Shown one piece after another: positions 8,153 to 14,801 of a DNA stretch of 21,594 bases. The notes beneath the pieces are model-generated. The model searched no databases. It was not told the origin of the DNA and saw nothing but the letters and a program-made list of their open reading frames with translations. This stretch comes from a virus. The position numbers were made by a program, and so were the translations under genes. Where the stretch lies: positions 1-21,594 of IMG/VR virus record IMGVR_UViG_3300048110_000121, one strand, 5' to 3'. Each line of letters opens with the position of its first letter. The stretch's first letter is position 1.

Positions 8153-8737
8153 ATGAGTAAACTATTCCAAAACCTAGAAATCGAAGCATTTAAAGCTGGC
8201 ATTACACCAAGGACAGATCAGTCTCGTGAGTGGTTTCGTCAACGTGCAAGAAACATTCGTAGGGTTAATCGCGAACAGCTGATGAAAAGTAATGAGGTAA
8301 TACAAGGTAGTAAAAGTGTTATTGGTAACATGTATATGTTCTTCTATGATCCAAAGCATAAAGATACACTACCATACTACGATCAGTTCCCTCTTGTCTT
8401 TATTGTTGGTGATGCCAAGGGTGGTTTTACTGGTTTAAATCTACATTATTTGCCACCAACACTACGAGCTAAATTACTAGGATCATTAATTGATCTAAAA
8501 TCTAATGATAAGTATAATGCATCTACCAAGTTAAGACTTAGTTATGATGTTTTAAATAACTCATCTAAGCATTCACTCTTTAAGCCTTGCTTTAAACAAT
8601 ATCTTACATCTCAAGTCCGGTCTCAATTCTCTATGGTACCAGCAGCTGAATGGGAGATCGCCACATTCTTACCTATGGCTCAATGGAAGAAATCATCAAG
8701 TACACAAGTTTATAGAGATTCAAGGAAAATGGTATGA
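8153..8737 (+). CDS. Conserved T4-like virion-type protein, function unknown
   Basis: I do not recognise this 194-aa protein with certainty. The N-terminus is helical and basic (REWFRQRARNIRRVNREQL). The centre reads GNMYMFFYDPKHKD, LPYYDQFPLVFIVGD and GLNLHYLPPTLRAKLL, the kind of conserved aromatic core found in structural genes of marine T4-like phages. In T4 the genes around gp4 include gp2 (DNA end protector) and gp3 (tail completion), so a head or tail completion role is possible from position alone. No clear Shine-Dalgarno precedes the ATG. Its stop overlaps the next start as ATGA, tying it to the tube gene. Confidence 0.75.
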   Translation: MSKLFQNLEIEAFKAGITPRTDQSREWFRQRARNIRRVNREQLMKSNEVIQGSKSVIGNMYMFFYDPKHKDTLPYYDQFPLVFIVGDAKGGFTGLNLHYLPPTLRAKLLGSLIDLKSNDKYNASTKLRLSYDVLNNSSKHSLFKPCFKQYLTSQVRSQFSMVPAAEWEIATFLPMAQWKKSSSTQVYRDSRKMV

Positions 8738-9330
8738 GCTATAACGTAGAACAATTAAAATCTCTTATATCACGAAAAGGCGGTATAGCTCAAGCTAATA
8801 TGTGGAAGGTACATCTACCTCCATTGCCTGGTGTACAAAGCTCTCGTGAGTTAAATGTTTTATGTAAAGATGTACAACTTCCAGGCAGACAGATTATAAC
8901 ACAAGAGCGTGTTATCGGTATGAAGCCTAAGAAAGTTGCCTATGCATATGGTGAGGAAGATGTTGCTATGACATTCTTACTCTTAAATGATTATGGCATA
9001 AAAGAATACTTTGAAGCATGGCAGAAAATGATTATTAATTTTGACACACAAGGCATTAAATACAAAGATGATTATTGTAGAGATATTATGATCACACAGC
9101 TTGCCAAAAGAAAAAAAGATGGTATAGATATTAACTTCAACATTGATCTAAGTGCTAATTCGCTTGCCGAGATGTTTGATCTAAGTATCAGAACCGATAT
9201 AGAAATTTATAAATGTAGACTGAGACGAGCATTCCCAACAACTATGAATGCTTTACAACTTAACAATGAGCAAAACGGATTGCTTGAACTAAACGTCCAG
9301 ATGTCTTACGACAACTGGGAATCTATTTAA
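8734..9330 (+). CDS. 19: gp19-like tail tube protein
   Basis: This 198-aa protein is somewhat longer than T4 gp19 (163 aa). The segments NMWKVHLPPLPG, LCKDVQLPGRQI and KKVAYAYGEEDVAMTFLLLNDYG (read in parts), then YFEAWQKMI, are characteristic of the contractile tail tube family. C-terminal LLELNVQMSYDNWESI would form the last beta strand. It could be the major tube subunit or a minor paralogue next to the baseplate; a second copy outside the window cannot be excluded. It lies just upstream of the gp26-like chaperone and tape-measure-like genes, a standard tail gene order. Translation is probably coupled to the upstream gene by ATGA. Confidence 0.82.
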   Translation: MSYNVEQLKSLISRKGGIAQANMWKVHLPPLPGVQSSRELNVLCKDVQLPGRQIITQERVIGMKPKKVAYAYGEEDVAMTFLLLNDYGIKEYFEAWQKMIINFDTQGIKYKDDYCRDIMITQLAKRKKDGIDINFNIDLSANSLAEMFDLSIRTDIEIYKCRLRRAFPTTMNALQLNNEQNGLLELNVQMSYDNWESI

Positions 9331-9341
9331 TGGAGTAAATA

Positions 9342-10049
9342 ATGGCACTACCTAAACTAAATGATCAACCTAAGTTTGATCTTATTATCCCTTCGACAAA
9401 GAAGACAGAACGATTTAGACCCTTTCTTGTGAAAGAAGAAAAGGTTCTCTTAATTGCACTTGAGACAAATGATGAAAGAGAAATGTTATCTGCTATTGCA
9501 GAAACTATTGAAACATGTTCGATGGGTAAGATTGACAAGAATAATCTTACATCTTTTGATATTGAATATTTGTTTACTCAACTCAGAGGTAAGTCAGTTG
9601 GTGAAACAATTCAAATCAATGCTATCTGTGAACACTGTGAGGGTAAAACAGAATATAAATTAAATGTTGATAATATTGTTATGGAAGGTGGAGATGTTCC
9701 AAATATGGTACCACTTACAGATGATATTTCAATTGAATTAGAATACCCTTCATACCAAACAATTAAAGCAGAAACTAATTCAGAACAAACAGAATCAGAA
9801 GTTGCATTTGCTATGATGAGATCATGTGTTAAGGCTGTTCTTACCGAAGATTCAAGAACAGAAATGAAAGACGAAAGTCAAGCTGACGTGGATGCCTTTA
9901 TTGACTCTATGAATAGTGAACAGTTTACTAAGATTAGAGAATATGTTGAAGGTGTTCCTACCATGAAACATACTATGAATTGGACTTGTGATAGTTGTAA
10001 TAAAGACAATGAAAGAATTTTATCAGGGATACAAGCTTTTTTCTCATAG
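9342..10049 (+). CDS. 26: gp26-like baseplate hub/tail assembly protein (0-frame product)
   Basis: This 235-aa protein resembles the T4 gp26 base plate protein family. It has an N-terminal alpha/beta region (FDLIIPSTKK, FRPFLVKEEKVLLIAL, SFDIEYLFTQLRGKSVGE) and two CxxC pairs, C96/C99 in ICEHCEGK and C216/C219 in TCDSCNKDN. The two pairs probably form a zinc ribbon. The gene ends TTT TTC TCA TAG, and the last Phe codons form a slippery heptamer T TTT TTC. A fraction of ribosomes would therefore shift to -1 and add 60 residues (see 10043-10225). By position, immediately before the tape-measure-like gene, it behaves like the G component of a lambda G/GT chaperone pair. The start at 9342 is preceded by GGAG. 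Confidence 0.85.
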   Translation: MALPKLNDQPKFDLIIPSTKKTERFRPFLVKEEKVLLIALETNDEREMLSAIAETIETCSMGKIDKNNLTSFDIEYLFTQLRGKSVGETIQINAICEHCEGKTEYKLNVDNIVMEGGDVPNMVPLTDDISIELEYPSYQTIKAETNSEQTESEVAFAMMRSCVKAVLTEDSRTEMKDESQADVDAFIDSMNSEQFTKIREYVEGVPTMKHTMNWTCDSCNKDNERILSGIQAFFS

Positions 10050-10136
10050 GTCTGTCTCATAATAGTCTTGTTGCATACTACCAAACAAACTTTGCCCTAA
10101 TGCAGCATCACAAATATAGTTTGACAGAGATAGACC
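10037..10136 (+). promoter_or_regulatory. Programmed -1 ribosomal frameshift signal
   Basis: T_TTT_TTC at 10037-10043 is in the gp26 reading frame, and both tRNA-Phe species can re-pair after a one-base slip. After a 5-nt spacer, 10049-10058 (GGTCTGTCTC) pairs with 10127-10136 (GAGATAGACC) as 10 continuous pairs with one G-U. Inside that loop 10069-10076 (TGTTGCAT) pairs with 10100-10107 (ATGCAGCA) as 8 pairs with one U-G. The gp26 stop codon TAG lies at 10047-10049, at the foot of the outer stem. Frameshifting itself is inferred, not observed. Confidence 0.78.
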
Positions 10137-10225
10137 AAATGATACCATGGGAAAGAGAAGTTTATTTGGGAATGCTGACTAATTGGTTAAAAGAACAAAA
10201 ACAAGAAGCGGAACGGAATAAGTAA
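10043..10225 (+). CDS. 51: -1 frame extension of gp26, gp51-like C-terminal domain
   Basis: In the -1 frame the codons from 10043 stay open for 60 residues before TAA at 10223-10225, and the tape-measure-like ATG follows one base later. The product begins LIGLSHNSLVAYYQTNFALM and continues QHHKYSLTEIDQMIPWERE, then ends in a basic helix rich in Lys and Glu. The block with HHKYSLTEID and IPWE resembles what I recall as the short gp51 (hub assembly catalyst) entries of marine T4-like phages. An internal ATG at 10100 could start a 41-aa form, but the open and protein-like sequence upstream of it favours a gp26-gp51 fusion of 294 residues (234 + 60). There is no Shine-Dalgarno before the internal ATG. 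Confidence 0.72.
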   Translation, partial: LIGLSHNSLVAYYQTNFALMQHHKYSLTEIDQMIPWEREVYLGMLTNWLKEQKQEAERNK

Positions 10226-10226
10226 A

Positions 10227-12245
10227 ATGGCATCATCGCTCAATGATCTAGCAAAAGAAGTCCGAGGCTCACGTGTAGCCACGGAACGTGTAGCTGACAG
10301 TTTTGAAAAATGGTTTAAGACTCAAGAACGTAGTAGGCTTGATCAGTTAGAAAAAGATAGAGAAGCCAAGAAAACAGCATATCAGGCTAAAGCAGAGTCG
10401 ACACCAGCTGCAGAACCACAAGAGAAAAAACAAAATAGTTTACTTAAAGGTCTTGCAAGCCCATTAGCTGGTTTTGGTGTAGGTGCTGCAGCCAAAGGTC
10501 TTGGAGTTATGGGTGCTGGCATTGGTGCATTCTTCTTAGGTATGGCTGGAGCTGAGGCTATCATGGGCAAGTTTGCTGCAGATAGTGGCGGCGAGAATAT
10601 AAAAAACTTGATGATTAATACAGCCGAGGGTCTTAAAGCCTTTGCTGCACCAGAGATGTTAAAGTTTGGTGCTTTGTTAGCTGGTGGTGCATTATTCGGT
10701 GCTGTTGCTGGACCTAGAAGGACTGGATATGCAGCTATTGGTATGGGTGCTATGGGTTTTGGTCTAGGTGCTTTTCTTACAGGCTTTAGTGTAGCAGACT
10801 TTGCAATAGAAAAGACTGGATCTAATGGTGCTAACTTACCAATTATTGCTAAAAATATCTATGATACAATCTCTATCTTTACAAAGGATAATGTTGGGCT
10901 TGCTCTTGGAGGTTTAGTTGGAGCCGGTGGTCTTCTAGGCGCTGCAGTAGGTGGTGGTAGACGTGGTGCTTTAGGTCTAGTAAGAGGCGCCAGTGGAATG
11001 ATTGGCTCTAATATGGTTACCTTTGGTATTGGTGCAGCACTTGGTTCTTTCTTCGCTGGCTTTGCTGCAGTTGATTCAGGAACAGAAAAGATAGGCGACG
11101 GCAGCACAATTAAGAAAGTGGCAGAGAATTTAAAAGGAACCCTTGAAGTATTTAAAGATATGACATGGATCACACCTCTCATAGCCGCTGGTGGGATCTT
11201 AGGTGCTGTTGCTGGTGGAACTGGTGGTGGATTATTGGCTGCTGGTGGAGCTGTCGTAGGTGCTAATATGGTAACCTTTGGTATTGGTGCTGCAATTGGT
11301 GCATTCTTTGCTGGCTTTGCGGCTGTAGATGGCGTTACCGCATATCTAACTGGAGATTCCAATGGTGAGGGTTTAAGAGCCACTGCTAAAAGTATGGCTG
11401 CATCACTAACAGAGTTAGGTGAGATTAATGCCGAAAAGGTTACTGCTGCTGCTGGTGCTATTAGTGCCATGGGCGGTGCTATGTTTAAGTTTTTTGGAGC
11501 CCAAGGTCTAGGTACTGTTACCAGTCTAGGTGACGCAGGTCTTACTGCACTTAAAAATGTATGGAATTGGATTACAGGTAAAGAAGAAACCACAGAAGCC
11601 ACAGGACCAATAGCAAACATTTTAAAAGCAATGGCTCCTCTTGAATCATTAAACGAGAACACTATTACAAATGCCAATACATTAAGTGAAGCCCTTGATA
11701 AATTATTTACATCATTTAGCAATATTGCGTCAATTGGATCTGTAGGCAATTTTGGAAAAAATATGGCTTCAATGGTTAATGATTTAGGTTTTGTGCTTAA
11801 TGTTTTACCTGCTCTTATTAATGGTGGTAAAGTTATGGATGGTACACAAAACTGGTTATCAGGTATCCTTGGTACTGATAGAGGTGTTGTTGCTGACTTT
11901 GGTGGAGGTCTTAAAAATCTTAAAGCTGAAGATTTAAAAACACTTAAGGAAGGTGTCGATGGTTTATATAAGGCATTAGGTGTACAAGTACCACCAGTAC
12001 CAACAGCTGAGCCTATATCAGATGTAGAAAAACAATTAGAACCAGCTATGAAAACATTAGACGCAGTAGTAAGCGAAATAAGAGAAAAACGAGCTCAAGC
12101 AGGCGCTAATATTGTTGATGCATCTTCAGTAGTTACAAACATAGAAGGCGCTAAACAGATAAACATTCAGAATGAAAAAGGTTCTTCTGTAGCCACTGCA
12201 GATGAAGCAATTGGTTGGTCAAATGAATACCAACGATTCATGTAA
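10227..12245 (+). CDS. Tape-measure-like / gp29-like hub protein, 672 aa
   Basis: The gene has the size, composition and position of a tail tape measure (T4 gp29 is about 590 aa). Residues 1-70 are charged and helical. Residues 75-370 are Gly/Ala-rich hydrophobic segments arranged as four related units; their core (AFFLGMAGAEA, AFLTGFSVADF, SFFAGFAAVDS, AFFAGFAAVDG) recurs at about 101, 182, 274 and 359. Residues 400-672 are soluble helices with a long terminal helix (LEPAMKTLDAVVSEIREKRA). The hydrophobic segments would suit membrane penetration during DNA ejection. Spacing after the gp51-like stop is one base. The only visible ribosome signal is CGGAAT within that frame, so coupling to the frameshift product is likely. 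A strong hairpin terminator follows directly. Confidence 0.75.
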   Translation: MASSLNDLAKEVRGSRVATERVADSFEKWFKTQERSRLDQLEKDREAKKTAYQAKAESTPAAEPQEKKQNSLLKGLASPLAGFGVGAAAKGLGVMGAGIGAFFLGMAGAEAIMGKFAADSGGENIKNLMINTAEGLKAFAAPEMLKFGALLAGGALFGAVAGPRRTGYAAIGMGAMGFGLGAFLTGFSVADFAIEKTGSNGANLPIIAKNIYDTISIFTKDNVGLALGGLVGAGGLLGAAVGGGRRGALGLVRGASGMIGSNMVTFGIGAALGSFFAGFAAVDSGTEKIGDGSTIKKVAENLKGTLEVFKDMTWITPLIAAGGILGAVAGGTGGGLLAAGGAVVGANMVTFGIGAAIGAFFAGFAAVDGVTAYLTGDSNGEGLRATAKSMAASLTELGEINAEKVTAAAGAISAMGGAMFKFFGAQGLGTVTSLGDAGLTALKNVWNWITGKEETTEATGPIANILKAMAPLESLNENTITNANTLSEALDKLFTSFSNIASIGSVGNFGKNMASMVNDLGFVLNVLPALINGGKVMDGTQNWLSGILGTDRGVVADFGGGLKNLKAEDLKTLKEGVDGLYKALGVQVPPVPTAEPISDVEKQLEPAMKTLDAVVSEIREKRAQAGANIVDASSVVTNIEGAKQINIQNEKGSSVATADEAIGWSNEYQRFM

Positions 12246-12246
12246 A

Positions 12247-12268
12247 AAAGGGAGCCGAAGCTCCCTTT
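12247..12268. terminator. Bidirectional rho-independent terminator
   Basis: The arms AAAGGGAGC and GCTCCCTTT form 9 perfect pairs closed by a CGAA tetraloop, with A-runs on one side and T-runs on the other. It sits between the convergent tape-measure-like and gp32 genes and should end both transcripts. Confidence 0.9.
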
Positions 12269-12293
12269 CTCATAATAACAATGGTCTTAGTTA

Positions 12294-13208
12294 TTAACCT
12301 TCAGCTGCAAGTTTAGCAAAGTAGGACATAGTGTCATCATTGTCTTCCGACATCTCTGCAGCTGTAGTAGGAGCAATAGTTTCTGAAGGAGAAGTTGCTT
12401 CCATACTAGCCATGACTGGTGCTGGTTCTGCGGTATCCAAGGAGACTGCCGCTGCTGTAGTCATGGTTTGATTACCAAGAACACGATCAAGTTTGGTTTT
12501 TAGCTCATCGTATGTCTTATAGTTCTTAGCATCAGTAAACTCAGTTAGATCATGCATAGAGTTGTAGTAACCCTCCAGCTCGTCATCATCTTGAGATAGA
12601 GCAGTACCTGAGGCAAACTCTGACTTATCATAATTACGATAGCCTTCTACTTGACGGATCTTGAGTTTAAAGTTTGCACCAGCCCAGAAATCAAATGGGT
12701 TGATAGGATCTTCATCCTGAAATTGTGGTTGCATTACATCCATGATCTTATCAAAGATTTTCTTACCGAACTGATAAAGCATTACTTTACCCTCGTTCTG
12801 AGGGTTAGCTGGATCAGATACAACAAGTGCATTAACCACATAGTGTAAACGCCGTTTCTGTCTACGAACAGTATCTTTGTTCGCTTCGATACCAGTGTTC
12901 CACAGCTCTGAGTTATGCTCAGAGACAGGGTCTTGTTGGCCAATTGAAGTCAAAGACTTCTCAATGTACCATTGACCTGTAGGGCCCTTGAACCCATGAT
13001 CCCAATAACGGACCCATGGTAGTTCGGCTCCCTCTGCTGCCGGTAAAAAACGGAGAATAGCAAAACCATTTCCTGCTTTATCCACAGTGGGCTTCCACAG
13101 ACGATCATCTCCATATGATTTCTTTTCATTACCACCACCAGCACTTTCTGCTGCTTGGATAAGTTTGGAGATGTTTGATTTATTACGTTTTAGATTTGCA
13201 AAAGACAT
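12294..13208 (-). CDS. 32: Single-stranded DNA-binding protein gp32
   Basis: This 304-aa protein matches T4 gp32, which coats ssDNA during replication, recombination and repair. The N-terminus carries the basic KRNKS motif (LAST-type) used for cooperative binding. The OB-fold core shows GHGFKGP-like WDHGFKGPTGQWYIEK, KRRLHYVVNALVVSDPANP, NEGKVMLYQFGKKIFDKIMD and NPFDFWAGANFKLKIRQVEGY (in parts). The C-terminal tail is acidic and Thr/Ser/Ala-rich (SEDNDDTMS), as needed for partner binding. There are no cysteines at all, so the zinc site of T4 gp32 is absent. The start at 13208 has AAGGAAA upstream, and a T4-type early promoter lies at 13246-13274. Confidence 0.95.
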   Translation of the reverse strand: MSFANLKRNKSNISKLIQAAESAGGGNEKKSYGDDRLWKPTVDKAGNGFAILRFLPAAEGAELPWVRYWDHGFKGPTGQWYIEKSLTSIGQQDPVSEHNSELWNTGIEANKDTVRRQKRRLHYVVNALVVSDPANPQNEGKVMLYQFGKKIFDKIMDVMQPQFQDEDPINPFDFWAGANFKLKIRQVEGYRNYDKSEFASGTALSQDDDELEGYYNSMHDLTEFTDAKNYKTYDELKTKLDRVLGNQTMTTAAAVSLDTAEPAPVMASMEATSPSETIAPTTAAEMSEDNDDTMSYFAKLAAEG

Positions 13209-13245
13209 TTATATTTCCTTTATATTTGCTGAAGTGTACTGTAAT

Positions 13246-13274
13246 ATCATAACATAAATTAGGCAGAATGTAAA
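13246..13274 (-). promoter_or_regulatory. T4-type early promoter for gp32
   Basis: Minus strand: -35 TTTACA (13274-13269), 17-nt spacer, -10 TATGAT (13251-13246) with an upstream TG (TGTTATGAT). It shares TTTACAT and spacing with four other promoters in the window. It lies about 38 nt upstream of the gp32 start and abuts the gp33 stop codon. Confidence 0.75.
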
Positions 13275-13277
13275 CCC

Positions 13278-13520
13278 TTAATCTTCAAAGATTAACATAT
13301 TCTGCCGAGGTAAGAAGTTCAAATTCATAGCTTCTGCCTCTACTTTCTCAACGATAACACCGTTGAGAAATTTCTTAACATCCTCTGGTTCAATATTGTT
13401 CTTATCACAGATAAGAAGTATTGCTTCCATATAGGATATTTTTTTCTTGAATACGGCTTTCTCAACAAGAGTTGAGAAGCCAGATTTATTTAGGAAGTTT
13501 GGTTTATCAGGCACTGGCAT
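13278..13520 (-). CDS. 33: Late transcription co-activator gp33-like
   Basis: This 80-aa protein resembles the short gp33 of marine T4-like phages. In T4, gp33 bridges RNA polymerase and the gp45 sliding clamp at late promoters. The segment KKISYMEAILLICDKNNIEPEDV followed by KFLNGVIVEKVEAEAMNLNFL (each in parts) is the helical core that contacts the polymerase beta flap. Gene order 33 then 32 also follows T4. I chose ATG 13520 (MPVPDKPN), which overlaps the upstream gene by 14 bp and has GGAG about 12 nt before it. ATG 13559 is an alternative with better spacing but a 53-bp overlap. The TATAAATA elements in this window are the expected targets of a gp33-dependent system. Confidence 0.8.
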   Translation of the reverse strand: MPVPDKPNFLNKSGFSTLVEKAVFKKKISYMEAILLICDKNNIEPEDVKKFLNGVIVEKVEAEAMNLNFLPRQNMLIFED

Positions 13521-14007
13521 AGACAGTGTTTTCTCCGAGATAGATTGTTCCAATATCATTATAAAATACTCCATGAGTTCGCTTGATCATACCATCTTTA
13601 TCAAAGGATGGCTTAATGCAACGATATTTAATTTTATGTTCTCCATGCTCACCATAGAACATATCAACAAATACTCCGTCACGTAAAAACTTTTCCAAGT
13701 TACTGACGTACTTCTGACGATTGGCCAATTTACTCTCAGCACCTTTTACATTCTTACGAACTTCTTGTCGTGCTGATGCAACCAACTCTTTTTGAGTTTT
13801 AATCCATTTCTGGACCTTACGGAAGTAAAAGATGTCATCTTCACTACGATTTAATACACTCTCATGAATGTTCTTAAAGGTAGGCGGATTAGCTGCCATA
13901 CGTTTCTCACGTGCTTCTGCTAATCTTGCAATAGCTGCTGCTTTATTCTCGGCAGACATTGGTTTACGAGCTTTCTTAAACTTCTTACGCTTTACTTCTT
14001 TAACCAT
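13507..14007 (-). CDS. Conserved basic protein upstream of gp33, unknown function
   Basis: This 166-aa protein is not recognised as a named T4 product. The first 40 residues are very basic (VKRKKFKKARKPM) and helical (AAAIARLAEAREKRM), followed by NPPTFKNIHESV. A predicted coiled-coil stretch (KTQKELVASARQEVRKNV to LEKFLRDG) precedes a small beta-rich C-terminus (YRCIKPSFDKDG, GTIYLGENTVY). The position corresponds to where T4 has gene 59 (helicase loader), but I see no clear gp59 similarity. The start at 14007 has AAGGAG 7 nt upstream and follows a strong early promoter. It overlaps gp33 by 14 bp. Confidence 0.8.
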   Translation of the reverse strand: MVKEVKRKKFKKARKPMSAENKAAAIARLAEAREKRMAANPPTFKNIHESVLNRSEDDIFYFRKVQKWIKTQKELVASARQEVRKNVKGAESKLANRQKYVSNLEKFLRDGVFVDMFYGEHGEHKIKYRCIKPSFDKDGMIKRTHGVFYNDIGTIYLGENTVYASA

Positions 14008-14034
14008 AACAAATCTCCTTCATTTGATATAAGT

Positions 14035-14063
14035 ATTATAACACATCCAATTACAGATGTAAA
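14035..14063 (-). promoter_or_regulatory. T4-type early promoter for 13507-14007
   Basis: Minus strand: -35 TTTACA (14063-14058), 17-nt spacer, -10 TATAAT (14040-14035) preceded by TGTGT. A-tracts upstream (14064-14095) resemble an UP element. The spacer contains the dyad ACATC/GATGT seen in two other promoters. The 5' leader would be about 21 nt with an AAGGAG site. Confidence 0.85.
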
Positions 14064-14082
14064 GCATTATTTTCGTTATTTT

Positions 14083-14292
14083 TTATTTTTTTTCGTCGAG
14101 AAGGATAATTTCAATCTCTTCACCGTCATCAATGTAACGATGTTTTATATATCCTTGCTCGCAGAGATATGTGATTGTGTCGCCGACTATAACATCTCGT
14201 TCGCCAACTCCCCATAGCTTTCCAATCATATAACCAATGAAAGCAGAGCCACCAAAGAATAACCAGTTTATAACTACGGGATCAATCCACAT
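14083..14292 (-). CDS. Small membrane protein, 69 aa
   Basis: The N-terminal third is one hydrophobic helix (VVINWLFFGGSAFIGYMIGK), followed by a soluble domain with acidic strands (DVIVGDTITYLCEQGYIKH, EEIEIILLDEKK). A single-pass inner membrane protein with a cytoplasmic tail is likely; function is not known. The start has AGGAG 7 nt upstream. A TATAAATA element overlaps the stop of the preceding gene 19 nt upstream, so it may be expressed late as well as early. Confidence 0.75.
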   Translation of the reverse strand: MWIDPVVINWLFFGGSAFIGYMIGKLWGVGERDVIVGDTITYLCEQGYIKHRYIDDGEEIEIILLDEKK

Positions 14293-14310
14293 ATAATTCT
14301 CCTTTAGTGT

Positions 14311-14318
14311 TATTTATA
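14311..14318 (-). promoter_or_regulatory. Possible late promoter before 14292
   Basis: Minus strand TATAAATA overlaps the TAA stop of the preceding gene and lies 19 nt before the membrane-protein start. A perfect consensus match, but shorter spacing than the other late promoters, so support is moderate. Confidence 0.4.
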
Positions 14319-14571
14319 CACAGTCAAATGAGACTACATTCTCAACACGGAAAGAGCGCCAGCCCTCAGCATTAATATCATAGACAGGAAGAACCTCTTC
14401 ATTAATATTACGAACCTTTTTCTGTGTGATAGGTTCATCTTTAGTTGCAGCAGGAATAATATCCTCTCGGAGAGTACACTGCATATCACGTTCGTCACCA
14501 TTTACCTTTTTAAAGACAACACGGCAAGTGCTTGTGCTTAACTGTTCAATCATTTCACTTCTAGTAATCAT
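14314..14571 (-). CDS. WYL_2 / DUF2693-like small protein
   Basis: This 85-aa protein fits the Sm-like SH3 beta-barrel family formerly called DUF2693, widespread in T4-like phages. Typical blocks are CRVVFKKVNGDERDMQCTL near residue 16-34, a central VRNINEEVLPVYDI and the terminal WRSFRVENVVSFD. Family members are presumed nucleic-acid or ligand binders; the exact role is unknown. ATG 14571 was chosen over a longer in-frame start at 14616. It overlaps the upstream stop as ATGA and has AAGGA 8-9 nt upstream. Confidence 0.82.
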   Translation of the reverse strand: MITRSEMIEQLSTSTCRVVFKKVNGDERDMQCTLREDIIPAATKDEPITQKKVRNINEEVLPVYDINAEGWRSFRVENVVSFDCV

Positions 14572-14801
14572 ACGTTTTTCCTTTCTATAACATATGCGCC
14601 TTCCGGCAGAGTCCATGCTTGCATTAACTTATAGTACATACCTGCATTCATGGCAATTAAATCAAATCTGTGTCGGTAATCATTCCACTGACGAATATAT
14701 ACTCTATCATCCCACATCAGAATACCAACATCTTCAAGTTCGCCTTCCTCATCTAGGATAGTAATGATAGTTTCGTCTTCCTCATGTTCTATCGTAAACA
14801 T
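14568..14801 (-). CDS. Conserved small acidic protein, 77 aa
   Basis: Not assigned to a named family. Acidic N-terminus (EHEEDETIITILDEEGELEDVGILM, shown in part), then a WDDRVYIRQWNDYRHRFDLIA stretch, and C-terminal LPEGAYVIE. It is all-beta or alpha/beta with no signal peptide or membrane segment. It resembles conserved small proteins of marine T4-like phages from memory only. Coupled to both neighbours: its ATG shares a base with the preceding TAA, and its TGA overlaps the next ATG. Confidence 0.72.
   Translation of the reverse strand: MFTIEHEEDETIITILDEEGELEDVGILMWDDRVYIRQWNDYRHRFDLIAMNAGMYYKLMQAWTLPEGAYVIERKNV

Noticed and set aside
10100-10225. Independent 41-aa gp51 starting at ATG 10100
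   Set aside because: No Shine-Dalgarno, the ATG lies in a predicted stem, and the frame upstream is open and protein-like back to the slippery site. Kept only as an alternative.
10859-11749. 296-codon minus-strand open frame
   Set aside because: Antisense to the Gly/Ala-rich tape-measure-like gene; the Pro/Ala composition is the expected mirror of Gly/Ala codons.
13521-13574. Longer gp33 starts at 13574 or 13559
   Set aside because: They need a 53-68 bp overlap with the upstream gene. 13559 has acceptable ribosome spacing and is not excluded, but the shorter start fits the usual small overlap.
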